A DNA stretch of 5,469 nt from Mycobacterium sp. (GTDB lineage Bacteria > Actinomycetota > Actinomycetes > Mycobacteriales > Mycobacteriaceae): positions 1 to 5,469 of the forward strand of contig JAHFVB010000367.1 of assembly GCA_023264755.1 (NCBI GenBank). Direction: 5' to 3'. The notes beneath the pieces were generated by a model that saw nothing but the letters and a program-made list of their open reading frames with translations, had not been told where the DNA came from and did not search any database. This document shows, piece after piece, positions 1-4,871 of the stretch. Position 1 is the first letter of the stretch. Each line of letters starts with the position of its first letter. Position numbers and translations under genes: made by a program.

Positions 1-275
1 CCGCAGCGACGGTCACCGTCGAGGAAGCCCAACCGCTGGTCTCGACGGGGTTGTACGGCATCGTCCGGCATCCGTTGTACGTGGGCGCGCTCATCATGAT
101 GATCGGCCCGCCACTGGCCCTGGCCTCTCCGTGGGCCCTGACGGTGCTGATCCCAGGTCTTGCCGCACTGGCGGTACGCATCATCGACGAAGAGCAGCTG
201 CTCACCGAGCAACTACCGGGCTACGACGAGTACGTGAAGAAGGTGCGTTACCGGCTAGTGCCCGGCGTGTGGTGA
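1..275 (+). CDS. Isoprenylcysteine carboxyl methyltransferase (ICMT)-family membrane protein, C-terminal part
   Basis: The reading frame is open from the left edge (first full codon at position 3) to TGA at 273-275, giving 90 visible residues; the start lies outside the window. The visible part has the ICMT/phospholipid-methyltransferase signature: a TGLYGIVRHPLYVG segment (visible residues 16-29), then a hydrophobic stretch that is probably one membrane helix or hairpin, then a cytosolic end with DEEQLL, LPGYDEYVKKVRYRLVPGVW. In this family the RHP motif and the later Glu-Glu pair belong to the S-adenosylmethionine-binding C-terminal half. The substrate in bacteria is usually unknown; isoprenoid thiols, lipids or small phenolics have been proposed for relatives. 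The TTG at 51 is not a likely start because conserved family sequence continues upstream of it. The family call is firm; the substrate cannot be stated. Confidence 0.88.
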   Translation, partial: AATVTVEEAQPLVSTGLYGIVRHPLYVGALIMMIGPPLALASPWALTVLIPGLAALAVRIIDEEQLLTEQLPGYDEYVKKVRYRLVPGVW

Positions 276-293
276 TCCCCTGCCGCGAACCCG

Positions 294-299
294 TAACGT
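294..299 (+). promoter_or_regulatory. Candidate -10 element (TAACGT) for the small Cys protein
   Basis: TAACGT fits the mycobacterial housekeeping -10 pattern TANNNT and ends 7 nt before the ATG at 307. Transcription would start at or within a base of the start codon, as in leaderless mRNAs, which are common in mycobacteria. There is no convincing -35 hexamer. A weak AGG at 300-302 is the only Shine-Dalgarno-like sequence. Confidence 0.4.
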
Positions 300-306
300 A
301 GGCGCG

Positions 307-489
307 ATGATCGACAAGCCCTGTCCCGGCGGCGGTAAGGCGTGGACCGTCGACATTGCCGGCAAGCCGATCTGCCCACGCTGCCGGCGAGCGCTCGCCA
401 CGGTGGCGGGGAAGGGTCGTTCGGTGAAGGACACTCCGCAGGTGCCGCCCCACGAGCGGCCCGGCCGCGCGAACCGTCGGCCCACCTAA
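307..489 (+). CDS. Small hypothetical protein with CxxC motif (60 aa)
   Basis: I do not recognise this protein. It runs from ATG at 307 to TAA at 487-489. Support for coding is a strong G/C preference at third codon positions and a plausible -10 element directly upstream. It has three cysteines: C6 in KPCPGGG, and C23 and C26 in ICPRCRR, with a basic, proline-rich tail (PHERPGRANRRPT). The CxxC pair plus C6 suggests a small zinc- or metal-binding ribbon, with H49 a possible fourth ligand, but this is inference. It follows the methyltransferase gene by 31 nt on the same strand and could be co-transcribed with it. No signal peptide or membrane segment is visible. It could be a spurious ORF in GC-rich DNA. 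Confidence 0.5.
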   Translation: MIDKPCPGGGKAWTVDIAGKPICPRCRRALATVAGKGRSVKDTPQVPPHERPGRANRRPT

Positions 490-501
490 GAACTCCCACC
501 C

Positions 502-591
502 CGGCGGCCCTCACGACTCGGATTCGGCGTCGACCATCTCTTCGAGCCCGACGTGCTCGTCGAGATCGAGGCGACGGCCATCCTCGATTGA
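502..591 (+). pseudogene. RidA (YjgF/YER057c/UK114)-like C-terminal remnant
   Basis: The frame from 502 to TGA at 589-591 reads RRPSRLGFGVDHLFEPDVL followed by VEIEATAILD. This closely resembles the last strand and helix of RidA-family proteins, whose consensus end is roughly RP-x-T-x-x-G-V-x-x-L-x-x-P-x-x-L-V-E-I-E-A-x-A. RidA proteins are about 125-150 residues and hydrolyse reactive enamine/imine intermediates. Only about 30 codons are visible. Upstream in the same frame is the TAA at 487-489 that ends the small Cys ORF, and no other frame between 276 and 500 contains the RidA body. It therefore looks like the surviving 3' end of a gene whose 5' part was deleted or replaced. The homology is recognised by eye, so a chance match remains possible but unlikely for the VEIEA end. 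Confidence 0.55.
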
Positions 592-616
592 TCCGGTACG
601 CGGGCCGCGACCGGGT
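591..616. terminator. Hairpin between the RidA remnant and glgC ends
   Basis: CCGGT (593-597) pairs with ACCGG (610-614), and CGCG (599-602) pairs with CGCG (606-609). The loop is 3 nt (GGC) and there is one bulged A at 598. A591-T616 and T592-G615 can extend the stem. The hairpin begins at the last base of the RidA-remnant stop and ends 8 nt before the glgC stop. It sits where convergent transcripts would meet and could serve both strands. It has no T-tract, which is usual for mycobacterial terminators. Confidence 0.5.
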
Positions 617-624
617 GAGTCCAG

Positions 625-1839
625 CTAGACCCAGACGCCCTTGCCGACCGCGACCACACCGCCTGCGCTGATCGAGTAGCGCTCCCGGTCCTTCTCCAGA
701 TCGACACCGACCATCTCACCGGGCCCGACGACGACGTTCTTGTCCAGGATGGCGTGCCGCACCACCGCGCCGCGGCCGATGCGTACGCCCGGCATGAGCA
801 CGCTGCCCTCGACGATCGCGCCGTCGTCGACGACGACGTTGGAGGACAGGACCGAGTTGCGCACCGAGGCCGCGGAGATGATGCTGCCCGCCCCAACCAC
901 CGACTCCTGCGCCGAACCGCCGTTGACGAACTTCGCGGGCGCCAGGTTGCCCGACTCCCCCATGATCGGCCAGCGCTTGTTGTACAGGTTGAACACCGGA
1001 TGCACCGACACCAGATCCATGTGGGCGTCGTAGAACGCGTCGAGCGTTCCGACGTCGCGCCAGTACCCGTGGTCACGTTCGGTCGAGCCGGGAACTTCGT
1101 TGTCGTTGAAGTCGTAGACCGCGGCCATCCCGTCGGCGACCAGGCGCGGGATGATGTCGCCGCCCATGTCGTGATCGGAGTCGTCGTCCTCGGCGTCCGC
1201 GCGGATGGCGTCGACGAGCACCTTGGTGGTGAAGATGTAGTTGCCCATGGACGCGAAGGTCTGCTCGGGATCGTCGGGCGTGCCCGGCGGGTCGGGTGGC
1301 TTCTCGACGAACTCGCGGATGCGCCCCGATTCGTCGGCATCGATGCATCCGAATGCGCTGGCCTCGGACCGGGGCACCCGAATGCCGGCGACCGTCGCAC
1401 CGGCGCCGCTCTGGATGTGGAACTGCATCATCTGCTCCGGATCCATCCGGTAGATGTGGTCCGCACCGAACACCACGACGTAGTCGGGGTCCTCGTCGTA
1501 GATGAGATTGAGCGACTGCAGGATCGCGTCGGCGGACCCGGTGTACCAGCGCGGACCGAGCCGTTGCTGGGCGGGCACCGGGGTGATGTACTCGCCGGCA
1601 AGCCCGGAAAGCCGCCAGTTCTGCGAAATGTGGCGATCCAGCGAATGCGACTTGTACTGCGTGAGTACGCAGATCTTCAAGTAGCGGGCGTTCACCAAGT
1701 TTGAAAGCACGAAATCGATGAGCCGGTAGGCCCCGCCGAAGGGAACCGCCGGCTTGGCTCGGTCCGCGGTCAGCGGGTAGAGCCGTTTGCCCTCGCCGCC
1801 CGCCAGGACGATTCCCAGCACGTGTGGCAGTTCCCTCAT
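625..1839 (-). CDS. glgC: Glucose-1-phosphate adenylyltransferase (ADP-glucose pyrophosphorylase)
   Basis: This cytosolic enzyme makes ADP-glucose and pyrophosphate from ATP and glucose-1-phosphate, the committed step toward alpha-glucan and glycogen. The protein is 404 residues, the full length of mycobacterial GlgC. The N-terminal nucleotidyltransferase domain has the G-rich loop [25 protein letters not shown] (begins at residue 12, split here as [12 protein letters not shown] and [13 protein letters not shown]), YTGSADAI (99-106) and the metal-binding Asp in [10 protein letters not shown] (D127). VEKP and [19 protein letters not shown] follow. The C-terminal part is a left-handed beta-helix rich in hexapeptide-like repeats. 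The ATG at 1839 is preferred because the protein starts exactly as known orthologues do ([19 protein letters not shown]) and a -10 element sits 6 nt upstream. It is divergent from glgM, which uses its product. TAG is at 625-627. No lesions are seen. Confidence 0.97.
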   Translation of the reverse strand: MRELPHVLGIVLAGGEGKRLYPLTADRAKPAVPFGGAYRLIDFVLSNLVNARYLKICVLTQYKSHSLDRHISQNWRLSGLAGEYITPVPAQQRLGPRWYTGSADAILQSLNLIYDEDPDYVVVFGADHIYRMDPEQMMQFHIQSGAGATVAGIRVPRSEASAFGCIDADESGRIREFVEKPPDPPGTPDDPEQTFASMGNYIFTTKVLVDAIRADAEDDDSDHDMGGDIIPRLVADGMAAVYDFNDNEVPGSTERDHGYWRDVGTLDAFYDAHMDLVSVHPVFNLYNKRWPIMGESGNLAPAKFVNGGSAQESVVGAGSIISAASVRNSVLSSNVVVDDGAIVEGSVLMPGVRIGRGAVVRHAILDKNVVVGPGEMVGVDLEKDRERYSISAGGVVAVGKGVWV

Positions 1840-1845
1840 GGGTCA

Positions 1846-1851
1846 AACCTA
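1846..1851 (-). promoter_or_regulatory. -10 element (TAGGTT) of glgC, leaderless
   Basis: On the minus strand TAGGTT is followed by six bases (TGACCC) and then the glgC ATG. This is the spacing that places +1 on the A of the start codon. No Shine-Dalgarno lies at a usable distance and no TTGACA-like -35 is visible, both typical of mycobacterial leaderless promoters. The assignment is inferred from pattern and spacing only. Confidence 0.6.
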
Positions 1852-2011
1852 TCGGCAGCTAGGGGCCTCGGCTAGCCATTCGCCGTATTGGCCCCAGTTT
1901 CGGCGCTGTCGGTCAACGTAATTGGCGGTCCCTCCCCGGCTTACCCGCGGTCCACACCGGGCCCCAGGAGCAAATTGGGCGCAGCAGCACTCAAGGATCC
2001 CGGTGGTCCAT

Positions 2012-2017
2012 TACGGT
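2012..2017 (+). promoter_or_regulatory. -10 element (TACGGT) of glgM, likely leaderless
   Basis: TACGGT matches TANNNT and ends 7 nt before the ATG at 2025, so transcription would begin at 2024-2025. The bases between (CGTCATC) contain no Shine-Dalgarno. There is no clear -35. It mirrors the arrangement at glgC on the other strand. Confidence 0.5.
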
Positions 2018-2024
2018 CGTCATC

Positions 2025-3188
2025 ATGCGAGTGGCGATGATGAGCCGGGAGTATCCGCCCGAGGTTTATGGCGGTGCGGGTGTCCACGTCACCGAACTGG
2101 TCGCCGAGTTGCGACACCTGTGCGAGGTCGACGTGCACTGCATGGGACAGCCGCGGGACACCGCCATCGTCGCTGCCCCCGACCCCGCGCTGGCCGGCGC
2201 CAACGCCGCGCTCGTCACGCTCTCGGCCGATCTGGCCATGGTCAACACCGCAGGTTCGGCCACGGTGGTCCACTCACACACCTGGTACACGGGTCTGGCC
2301 GGTCACCTCACGGCGCTGCTGTACGGAATTCCCCATGTGCTGACGGCGCATTCGCTCGAGCCGATGCGTCCGTGGAAAGCCGAGCAACTCGGTGGCGGGT
2401 ATCGAGTCTCGTCCTGGGTGGAACGCACCGCGGTCGAGGCGGCCGACGCGGTGATCGCCGTCAGTTCGGGCATGCGCATCGACGTGCTGAGCACTTACCC
2501 CGCACTCGACCCCAGCCGCGTCCACGTCGTGAAGAACGGCATCGACACCGACGTCTGGTATCCGGCGGCGCCCAATCCGCAGGGTTCGGTGCTGGCCGAG
2601 CTCGGCGTCGATTTGGCGAAACCCATCGTGGCCTTCGTCGGCAGGATCACCCGCCAGAAGGGCGTCGCCCACTTGGTCGCGGCCGCACACCACTTCGCGC
2701 CAGACGTACAGCTGGTGTTGTGCGCAGGCGCGCCCGATACGCCCGAGATCGCGGCCGAGGTGGCCGCGGCGGTGCAAGAACTGGCGCAGGCACGCAGCGG
2801 GGTGTTCTGGGTCCAGGAGATGCTACCGACCGACAAGATTCGCGAAATACTCTCGGCAGCAACAGTTTTCGTGTGCCCGTCGGTGTACGAGCCGCTCGGC
2901 ATCGTCAACCTCGAGGCCATGGCCTGCGGGACGCCGGTCGTCGCCTCCGACGTCGGAGGCATTCCCGAGGTGGTCGACGACGGACGGACCGGACTCCTGG
3001 TGCACTACGAGCCGACCAACACCGGCCACTTCGAGCAGGAATTGGCCTACGCCGTCAACACCCTTGTCGCCGAACCAAGTCGGGCGGCCGGGTTCGGCCG
3101 GGCCGGGCGGGAACGGTGCATCGCCGAATTCTCTTGGGCACGCATCGCCGAACAGACGATGGAGATATACCGCAAGGTCACCGCGTAG
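2025..3188 (+). CDS. glgM: Alpha-maltose-1-phosphate synthase / glycogen synthase (GT4 glycosyltransferase)
   Basis: The protein is 387 residues, the length of the mycobacterial orthologue (Rv1212c, also named glgA). In mycobacteria this GT4 enzyme is known to transfer glucose from ADP-glucose to glucose-1-phosphate, giving maltose-1-phosphate for GlgE; older annotations say glycogen synthase. The N-terminal Rossmann domain opens with MRVAMMSREYPPEVYGGAG (glycine loop about 16-19). The C-terminal donor domain has VGRITRQKG (205-213, with R207 and K212 in the phosphate-binding positions) and the retaining-GT4 EX7E motif in YEPLGIVNLEAMACG (E289 and E297), then DVGGIPEVV. The ATG at 2025 gives the conserved N-terminus. 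The TAG at 3186-3188 falls inside the first unit of a 27-bp tandem repeat, but the protein end IYRKVTA agrees with orthologues, so the coding region is intact. Confidence 0.95.
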   Translation: MRVAMMSREYPPEVYGGAGVHVTELVAELRHLCEVDVHCMGQPRDTAIVAAPDPALAGANAALVTLSADLAMVNTAGSATVVHSHTWYTGLAGHLTALLYGIPHVLTAHSLEPMRPWKAEQLGGGYRVSSWVERTAVEAADAVIAVSSGMRIDVLSTYPALDPSRVHVVKNGIDTDVWYPAAPNPQGSVLAELGVDLAKPIVAFVGRITRQKGVAHLVAAAHHFAPDVQLVLCAGAPDTPEIAAEVAAAVQELAQARSGVFWVQEMLPTDKIREILSAATVFVCPSVYEPLGIVNLEAMACGTPVVASDVGGIPEVVDDGRTGLLVHYEPTNTGHFEQELAYAVNTLVAEPSRAAGFGRAGRERCIAEFSWARIAEQTMEIYRKVTA

Positions 3189-3300
3189 CGCAGCGGAGCA
3201 ATCGAGACCGCGTAGCGCAGCGGAGCAATCGAGACCGCGTAGCGCAGCGGAGCAATCGAGACCGCGTAGCGCAGCGGAGCAATCGAGACCGCGTAGCGCA
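3180..3300. repeat. Tandem array of a 27-bp unit at the glgM 3' end
   Basis: Four exact head-to-tail copies lie at 3180-3206, 3207-3233, 3234-3260 and 3261-3287. A fifth copy matches for 13 bases (3288-3300) before diverging. The unit begins ACCGCGTAGCGCAGCGGAGC and ends AATCGAG. The first unit contains the last two codons and stop of glgM (ACC GCG TAG). Because 27 is a multiple of three, each unit repeats the stop in the same frame, so gain or loss of units cannot alter GlgM. Perfect identity indicates recent expansion. Open frames across the array on both strands merely encode 9-residue repeats and are not considered genes. Inserts like this are typical VNTR-type loci. Confidence 0.95.
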
Positions 3301-3326
3301 CTGTCGAGCGCGTACAGCGCAACGCG

Positions 3327-3340
3327 GCAAGGTCACCGCG
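3327..3340. repeat. 14-bp direct repeat of the glgM 3' end bracketing the array
   Basis: GCAAGGTCACCGCG at 3327-3340 is an exact copy of 3172-3185, the last coding bases of glgM, 155 bp away. The two copies bracket the tandem array. The segment also resembles the repeat junction GCAATCGAGACCGCG, so the copies may be diverged edge units of the same array. Bases 3301-3326 look like a further degraded unit (TCGAGCGCGTACAGCGCAAC against the intact pattern). Confidence 0.8.
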
Positions 3341-3356
3341 CCGCACGGCGGCGCGG
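3336..3356. terminator. GC-only hairpin between convergent glgM and DUF3117
   Basis: CCGCGCCG (3336-3343) and CGGCGCGG (3349-3356) form a perfect 8-bp stem with a 5-nt loop (CACGG). It lies between the glgM stop (3188) and the DUF3117 stop (3392), so it could end transcription from either side. It has no T-tract. The left arm overlaps the second copy of the 14-bp direct repeat. Confidence 0.45.
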
Positions 3357-3391
3357 GTCGAATCGGGCGAACGTGCCCCGAGTCGCAGTCT

Positions 3392-3559
3392 CTAGTTGGT
3401 GACGCCCTTGAGTTCGTCGCCAAGTGCGGCGGCTTCGTCGGGCGTCAGCTCGACGACGAGTCGTCCACCGCCCTCCAGTGGTACTCGCATCACGATGCCC
3501 CGCCCCTCCTTGGTTGCCTCCAACGGGCCGTCTCCGGTCCGGGGCTTCATCGCCGCCAT
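3392..3559 (-). CDS. DUF3117-family small protein (Rv1211-like)
   Basis: This 55-residue protein reads MAAMKPRTGDGPLEATKEG, then RGIVMRVPLEGGGRLVVELT and PDEAAALGDELKGVTN. It is the complete DUF3117 domain, which is highly conserved in mycobacteria and other actinobacteria and whose function I do not know. The alternation of charged and beta-prone residues suggests a small compact cytosolic fold; there is no signal peptide or membrane segment. The frame is open for 28 more codons upstream, but ATG at 3559 is chosen because an excellent Shine-Dalgarno (GGAGGGAG) stands 6 nt before it and the conserved sequence begins there. It is the last gene of the minus-strand run, 171 nt downstream of tagA, so it may be co-transcribed or have its own promoter in that gap. 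TAG is at 3392-3394. Confidence 0.93.
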   Translation of the reverse strand: MAAMKPRTGDGPLEATKEGRGIVMRVPLEGGGRLVVELTPDEAAALGDELKGVTN

Positions 3560-3565
3560 CGAGTG

Positions 3566-3573
3566 CTCCCTCC
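3566..3573 (-). promoter_or_regulatory. Strong ribosome binding site of the DUF3117 gene
   Basis: GGAGGGAG on the minus strand lies 6 nt upstream of the ATG at 3559. It settles the start in favour of the 55-residue protein over upstream ATG and GTG codons in the same open frame. It is the clearest Shine-Dalgarno in the window and contrasts with the apparently leaderless glgC and glgM. Confidence 0.85.
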
Positions 3574-3641
3574 ACATGAGCCGGGCCGCGTCAACGGATC
3601 CGGTACAGGCCGGGACTGCCCACCCGTCGACAGCTCCCGGC

Positions 3642-3660
3642 ACTGAACTGCAACTGAACT
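3642..3660. repeat. Two ACTGAACT direct repeats, 11-bp period
   Basis: ACTGAACT occurs at 3642-3649 and 3653-3660, separated by GCA. The 11-bp period places the copies on the same face of the helix, about 83-101 bp upstream of the DUF3117 start in the tagA/DUF3117 gap. It could be a pair of regulator half-sites or simply a small duplication. The region is a little more AT-rich than its surroundings. Confidence 0.4.
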
Positions 3661-3730
3661 AACCCCATTGTTCCCTATCCCTGGCCTTGCGTGTGCAAAG
3701 ACCCGGCTATGGACGGGCCGAGCAGCTGCG

Positions 3731-4336
3731 TTACGTCGCTGAGAGCGGCCTGGGCGCGACCCAGCAGGAGGCCAGGTGATCGTCGACCATGCCGGTCGCC
3801 TGCATGAGCGCGTAGGCCGTCGTGGGACCGACGAACTTGAATCCGCGCCGCTTCAGTTCCTTTGCCATGGCGGTCGACTCGGGGCTCACCGCGGGCACGT
3901 CCGACAACTCCGTTGGCCGGGGCCGGGCGGGTGGGGCGAAAGACCAGAGCAATTCGCCGAGTTCGACGTCCAAGTCGGCGGCCACCCGGGCGTTGGAGAT
4001 GGTTGCCTCGACCTTTGCTCGGTTGCGCACGATGCCCTCGTCCGCCATCAGCCGCTCCACGTCACGGTCGGTGAACCGGGCCACCTGGTCGATGTCGAAG
4101 TTCTCGAAGGCGCGGCGGAAGTTCGGCCGCTTGCGCAGGATGATGAGCCAGGACAGGCCACTTTGAAACGCCTCGAGGGACATCCGCTCGAACAGTTCCT
4201 GGGCTCCGCGCAGTGGTTGTCCCCACTCGGTGTCGTGGTAGTCGCGGTACAGGACGGCATCGGCGGTCGCGGCGCGCGTTCCCGTTGCCACCGCCCACCC
4301 GCAGCGCGTCTTGCCGTCGTCGGCGAGCTCCGTCAT
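3731..4336 (-). CDS. tagA: DNA-3-methyladenine glycosylase I
   Basis: This base-excision-repair enzyme removes 3-methyladenine from alkylated DNA. The 201-residue protein is close to the usual TAG length (about 190). The 'zinc snap' ligands known from E. coli Tag are present: C12 in RCGWA, H34 in YHDTEWG, and H187 and C191 in DDHLASC with the correct four-residue spacing. The catalytic-pocket Glu aligns with E55 in LEAFQSGLSW, followed by LIILRKRPNFRRAFENFD, the helix-hairpin-helix region near RNRAKVEATISNAR and KELKRRGFKFVGPTTAYALM. Residues 17-29 hold a short insertion relative to E. coli. ATG at 4336 overlaps the TGA of the upstream DivIVA-domain gene as ATGA, indicating translational coupling. 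TAA is at 3731-3733. The protein appears complete and functional. Confidence 0.96.
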   Translation of the reverse strand: MTELADDGKTRCGWAVATGTRAATADAVLYRDYHDTEWGQPLRGAQELFERMSLEAFQSGLSWLIILRKRPNFRRAFENFDIDQVARFTDRDVERLMADEGIVRNRAKVEATISNARVAADLDVELGELLWSFAPPARPRPTELSDVPAVSPESTAMAKELKRRGFKFVGPTTAYALMQATGMVDDHLASCWVAPRPLSAT

Positions 4337-4803
4337 GCACCGGATCCGTCGTCGGGCGGTAGGTGCGCGCCGTGGGGCCGATCGTCGTCGTCAGCAGTGT
4401 CCGCGCCGGGGAGCCCTGCGGGCACTGCGGGGCGCTCTTCAGGCCCCGGAGAATGCTCTTCGGGCAGCGCGTGTGCACCCTCGGGATGCGCGTGCCCCGA
4501 ATGCTCCGGGAGTCCGTACGCGGCGTGCACGGCGGACAGTTCACCGCGCAGCGAGTCGAGTTCTTGACTCAATCGGTCGAGCACCCAGTCGACTTCGCTG
4601 GTCTTGTAACCGCGCAACGTCTGGGTGAACTTGACGGCGTCGACGTCGGCTCCAGTGACTCCCGAGGCGGGCAGCACCGTGGCGGTGGTCGCGCGAGGCA
4701 ATGGTGGCAGCCGCTCTCCGCGGCCGAACAGGACACTGCCGACTCCGAACAGGACGATGGCCACCAGGATCAACACGACCAGGTACAGCAGAATCATGGT
4801 CAC
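4333..4803 (-). CDS. DivIVA-domain single-pass membrane protein (Rv1209-like)
   Basis: This 156-residue protein starts with a hydrophobic helix (about residues 4-24, ILLYLVVLILVAIVLFGVGS) that should anchor it in the membrane. A short basic/proline linker leads to a DivIVA-like segment (about 52-95) with VDAVKFTQTLRGYKTSEVD and WVLDRLSQELDSLRGEL, predicted to be coiled coil. The tail (about 99-156) is low complexity, rich in His, Pro, Glu and Asp. DivIVA-type proteins (Wag31 in mycobacteria) mark curved membranes and poles; whether this one does so is unknown. GTG at 4803 is preferred over the ATG two codons later (4797), because AGGA at 4812-4815 is 8 nt from GTG but 14 nt from ATG. It lies 58 nt after gpgS and its TGA overlaps the tagA start, so the three genes look like an operon. 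Confidence 0.9.
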   Translation of the reverse strand: MTMILLYLVVLILVAIVLFGVGSVLFGRGERLPPLPRATTATVLPASGVTGADVDAVKFTQTLRGYKTSEVDWVLDRLSQELDSLRGELSAVHAAYGLPEHSGHAHPEGAHALPEEHSPGPEERPAVPAGLPGADTADDDDRPHGAHLPPDDGSGA

Positions 4804-4811
4804 GGGTTCGA

Positions 4812-4815
4812 TCCT
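4812..4815 (-). promoter_or_regulatory. Ribosome binding site deciding a GTG start
   Basis: AGGA on the minus strand is 8 nt upstream of GTG 4803 and 14 nt upstream of ATG 4797. The spacing favours GTG as the start of the DivIVA-domain protein; the difference is only two residues. Confidence 0.5.
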
Positions 4816-4848
4816 GCCCTAACCCGCCGACACTCCGGCGACGAGCAC

Positions 4849-4871
4849 CCCGCGCAGGCCGCTAGCGCGGG
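4849..4871 (-). terminator. Possible hairpin across the gpgS stop codon
   Basis: CCCGCGC (4849-4855) can pair with GCGCGGG (4865-4871) around a 9-nt loop that contains the gpgS stop (4862-4864). It might attenuate readthrough into the DivIVA-domain and tagA genes. It lacks a T-tract, and 7-bp GC stems are common in such DNA, so this is a weak call. Confidence 0.25.

Larger units (their letters stand above)
1840..2024. promoter_or_regulatory. Divergent glgC/glgM promoter region
   Basis: This 185-bp gap separates two divergently read genes of one pathway and must hold both promoters. Each gene has a TANNNT hexamer 6-7 nt before its ATG (see separate entries). An inverted pair GGGGCC (1862-1867) and GGCCCC (1890-1895), 22 nt apart, is the most regular additional structure and could be an operator, though 6-bp GC arms are expected by chance in this DNA. 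I see no ORF or RNA gene in the gap. Confidence 0.6.

Noticed and set aside
754..1704. Long plus-strand open frame (316 codons) opposite glgC
   Set aside because: It is the antisense shadow of glgC: the composition is Arg/Gly/Val-rich, there is no domain, and the minus-strand frame is a full-length conserved enzyme.
1862..1895. GGGGCC/GGCCCC inverted repeat as a definite operator
   Set aside because: Six-base GC arms 22 nt apart are expected by chance in this GC-rich DNA; it is mentioned only within the promoter-region entry.
3180..3300. CRISPR-like array
   Set aside because: The units are contiguous with no unique spacers, so this is a plain tandem repeat.
3047..3423. Frames encoding 9-residue protein repeats (RSAAEQSRP and RYAVSIAPL types)
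   Set aside because: They simply translate the 27-bp DNA repeat on each strand. There is no start context or conservation to suggest a repeat protein.
1922..3646. Very long plus-strand open frame (574 codons) spanning glgM, the tandem array and part of DUF3117
   Set aside because: It is an out-of-frame reading with extreme Arg/Gly content that overlaps three unrelated real elements; its length comes from high GC and the scarcity of stops in that frame.
3640..3675. Extracytoplasmic sigma factor promoter (GGGAACA on the minus strand at 3669-3675)
   Set aside because: The -35 matches SigH/SigE-type sites, but the nearest GTT triplets lie at the wrong distance (about 15 or 21 nt after GGAAC), so the -10 is not convincing.
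3722..3729. GCAGCTGC palindrome next to the tagA stop
   Set aside because: It is an 8-bp perfect palindrome without a loop and cannot form a terminator hairpin. It is a common chance motif.
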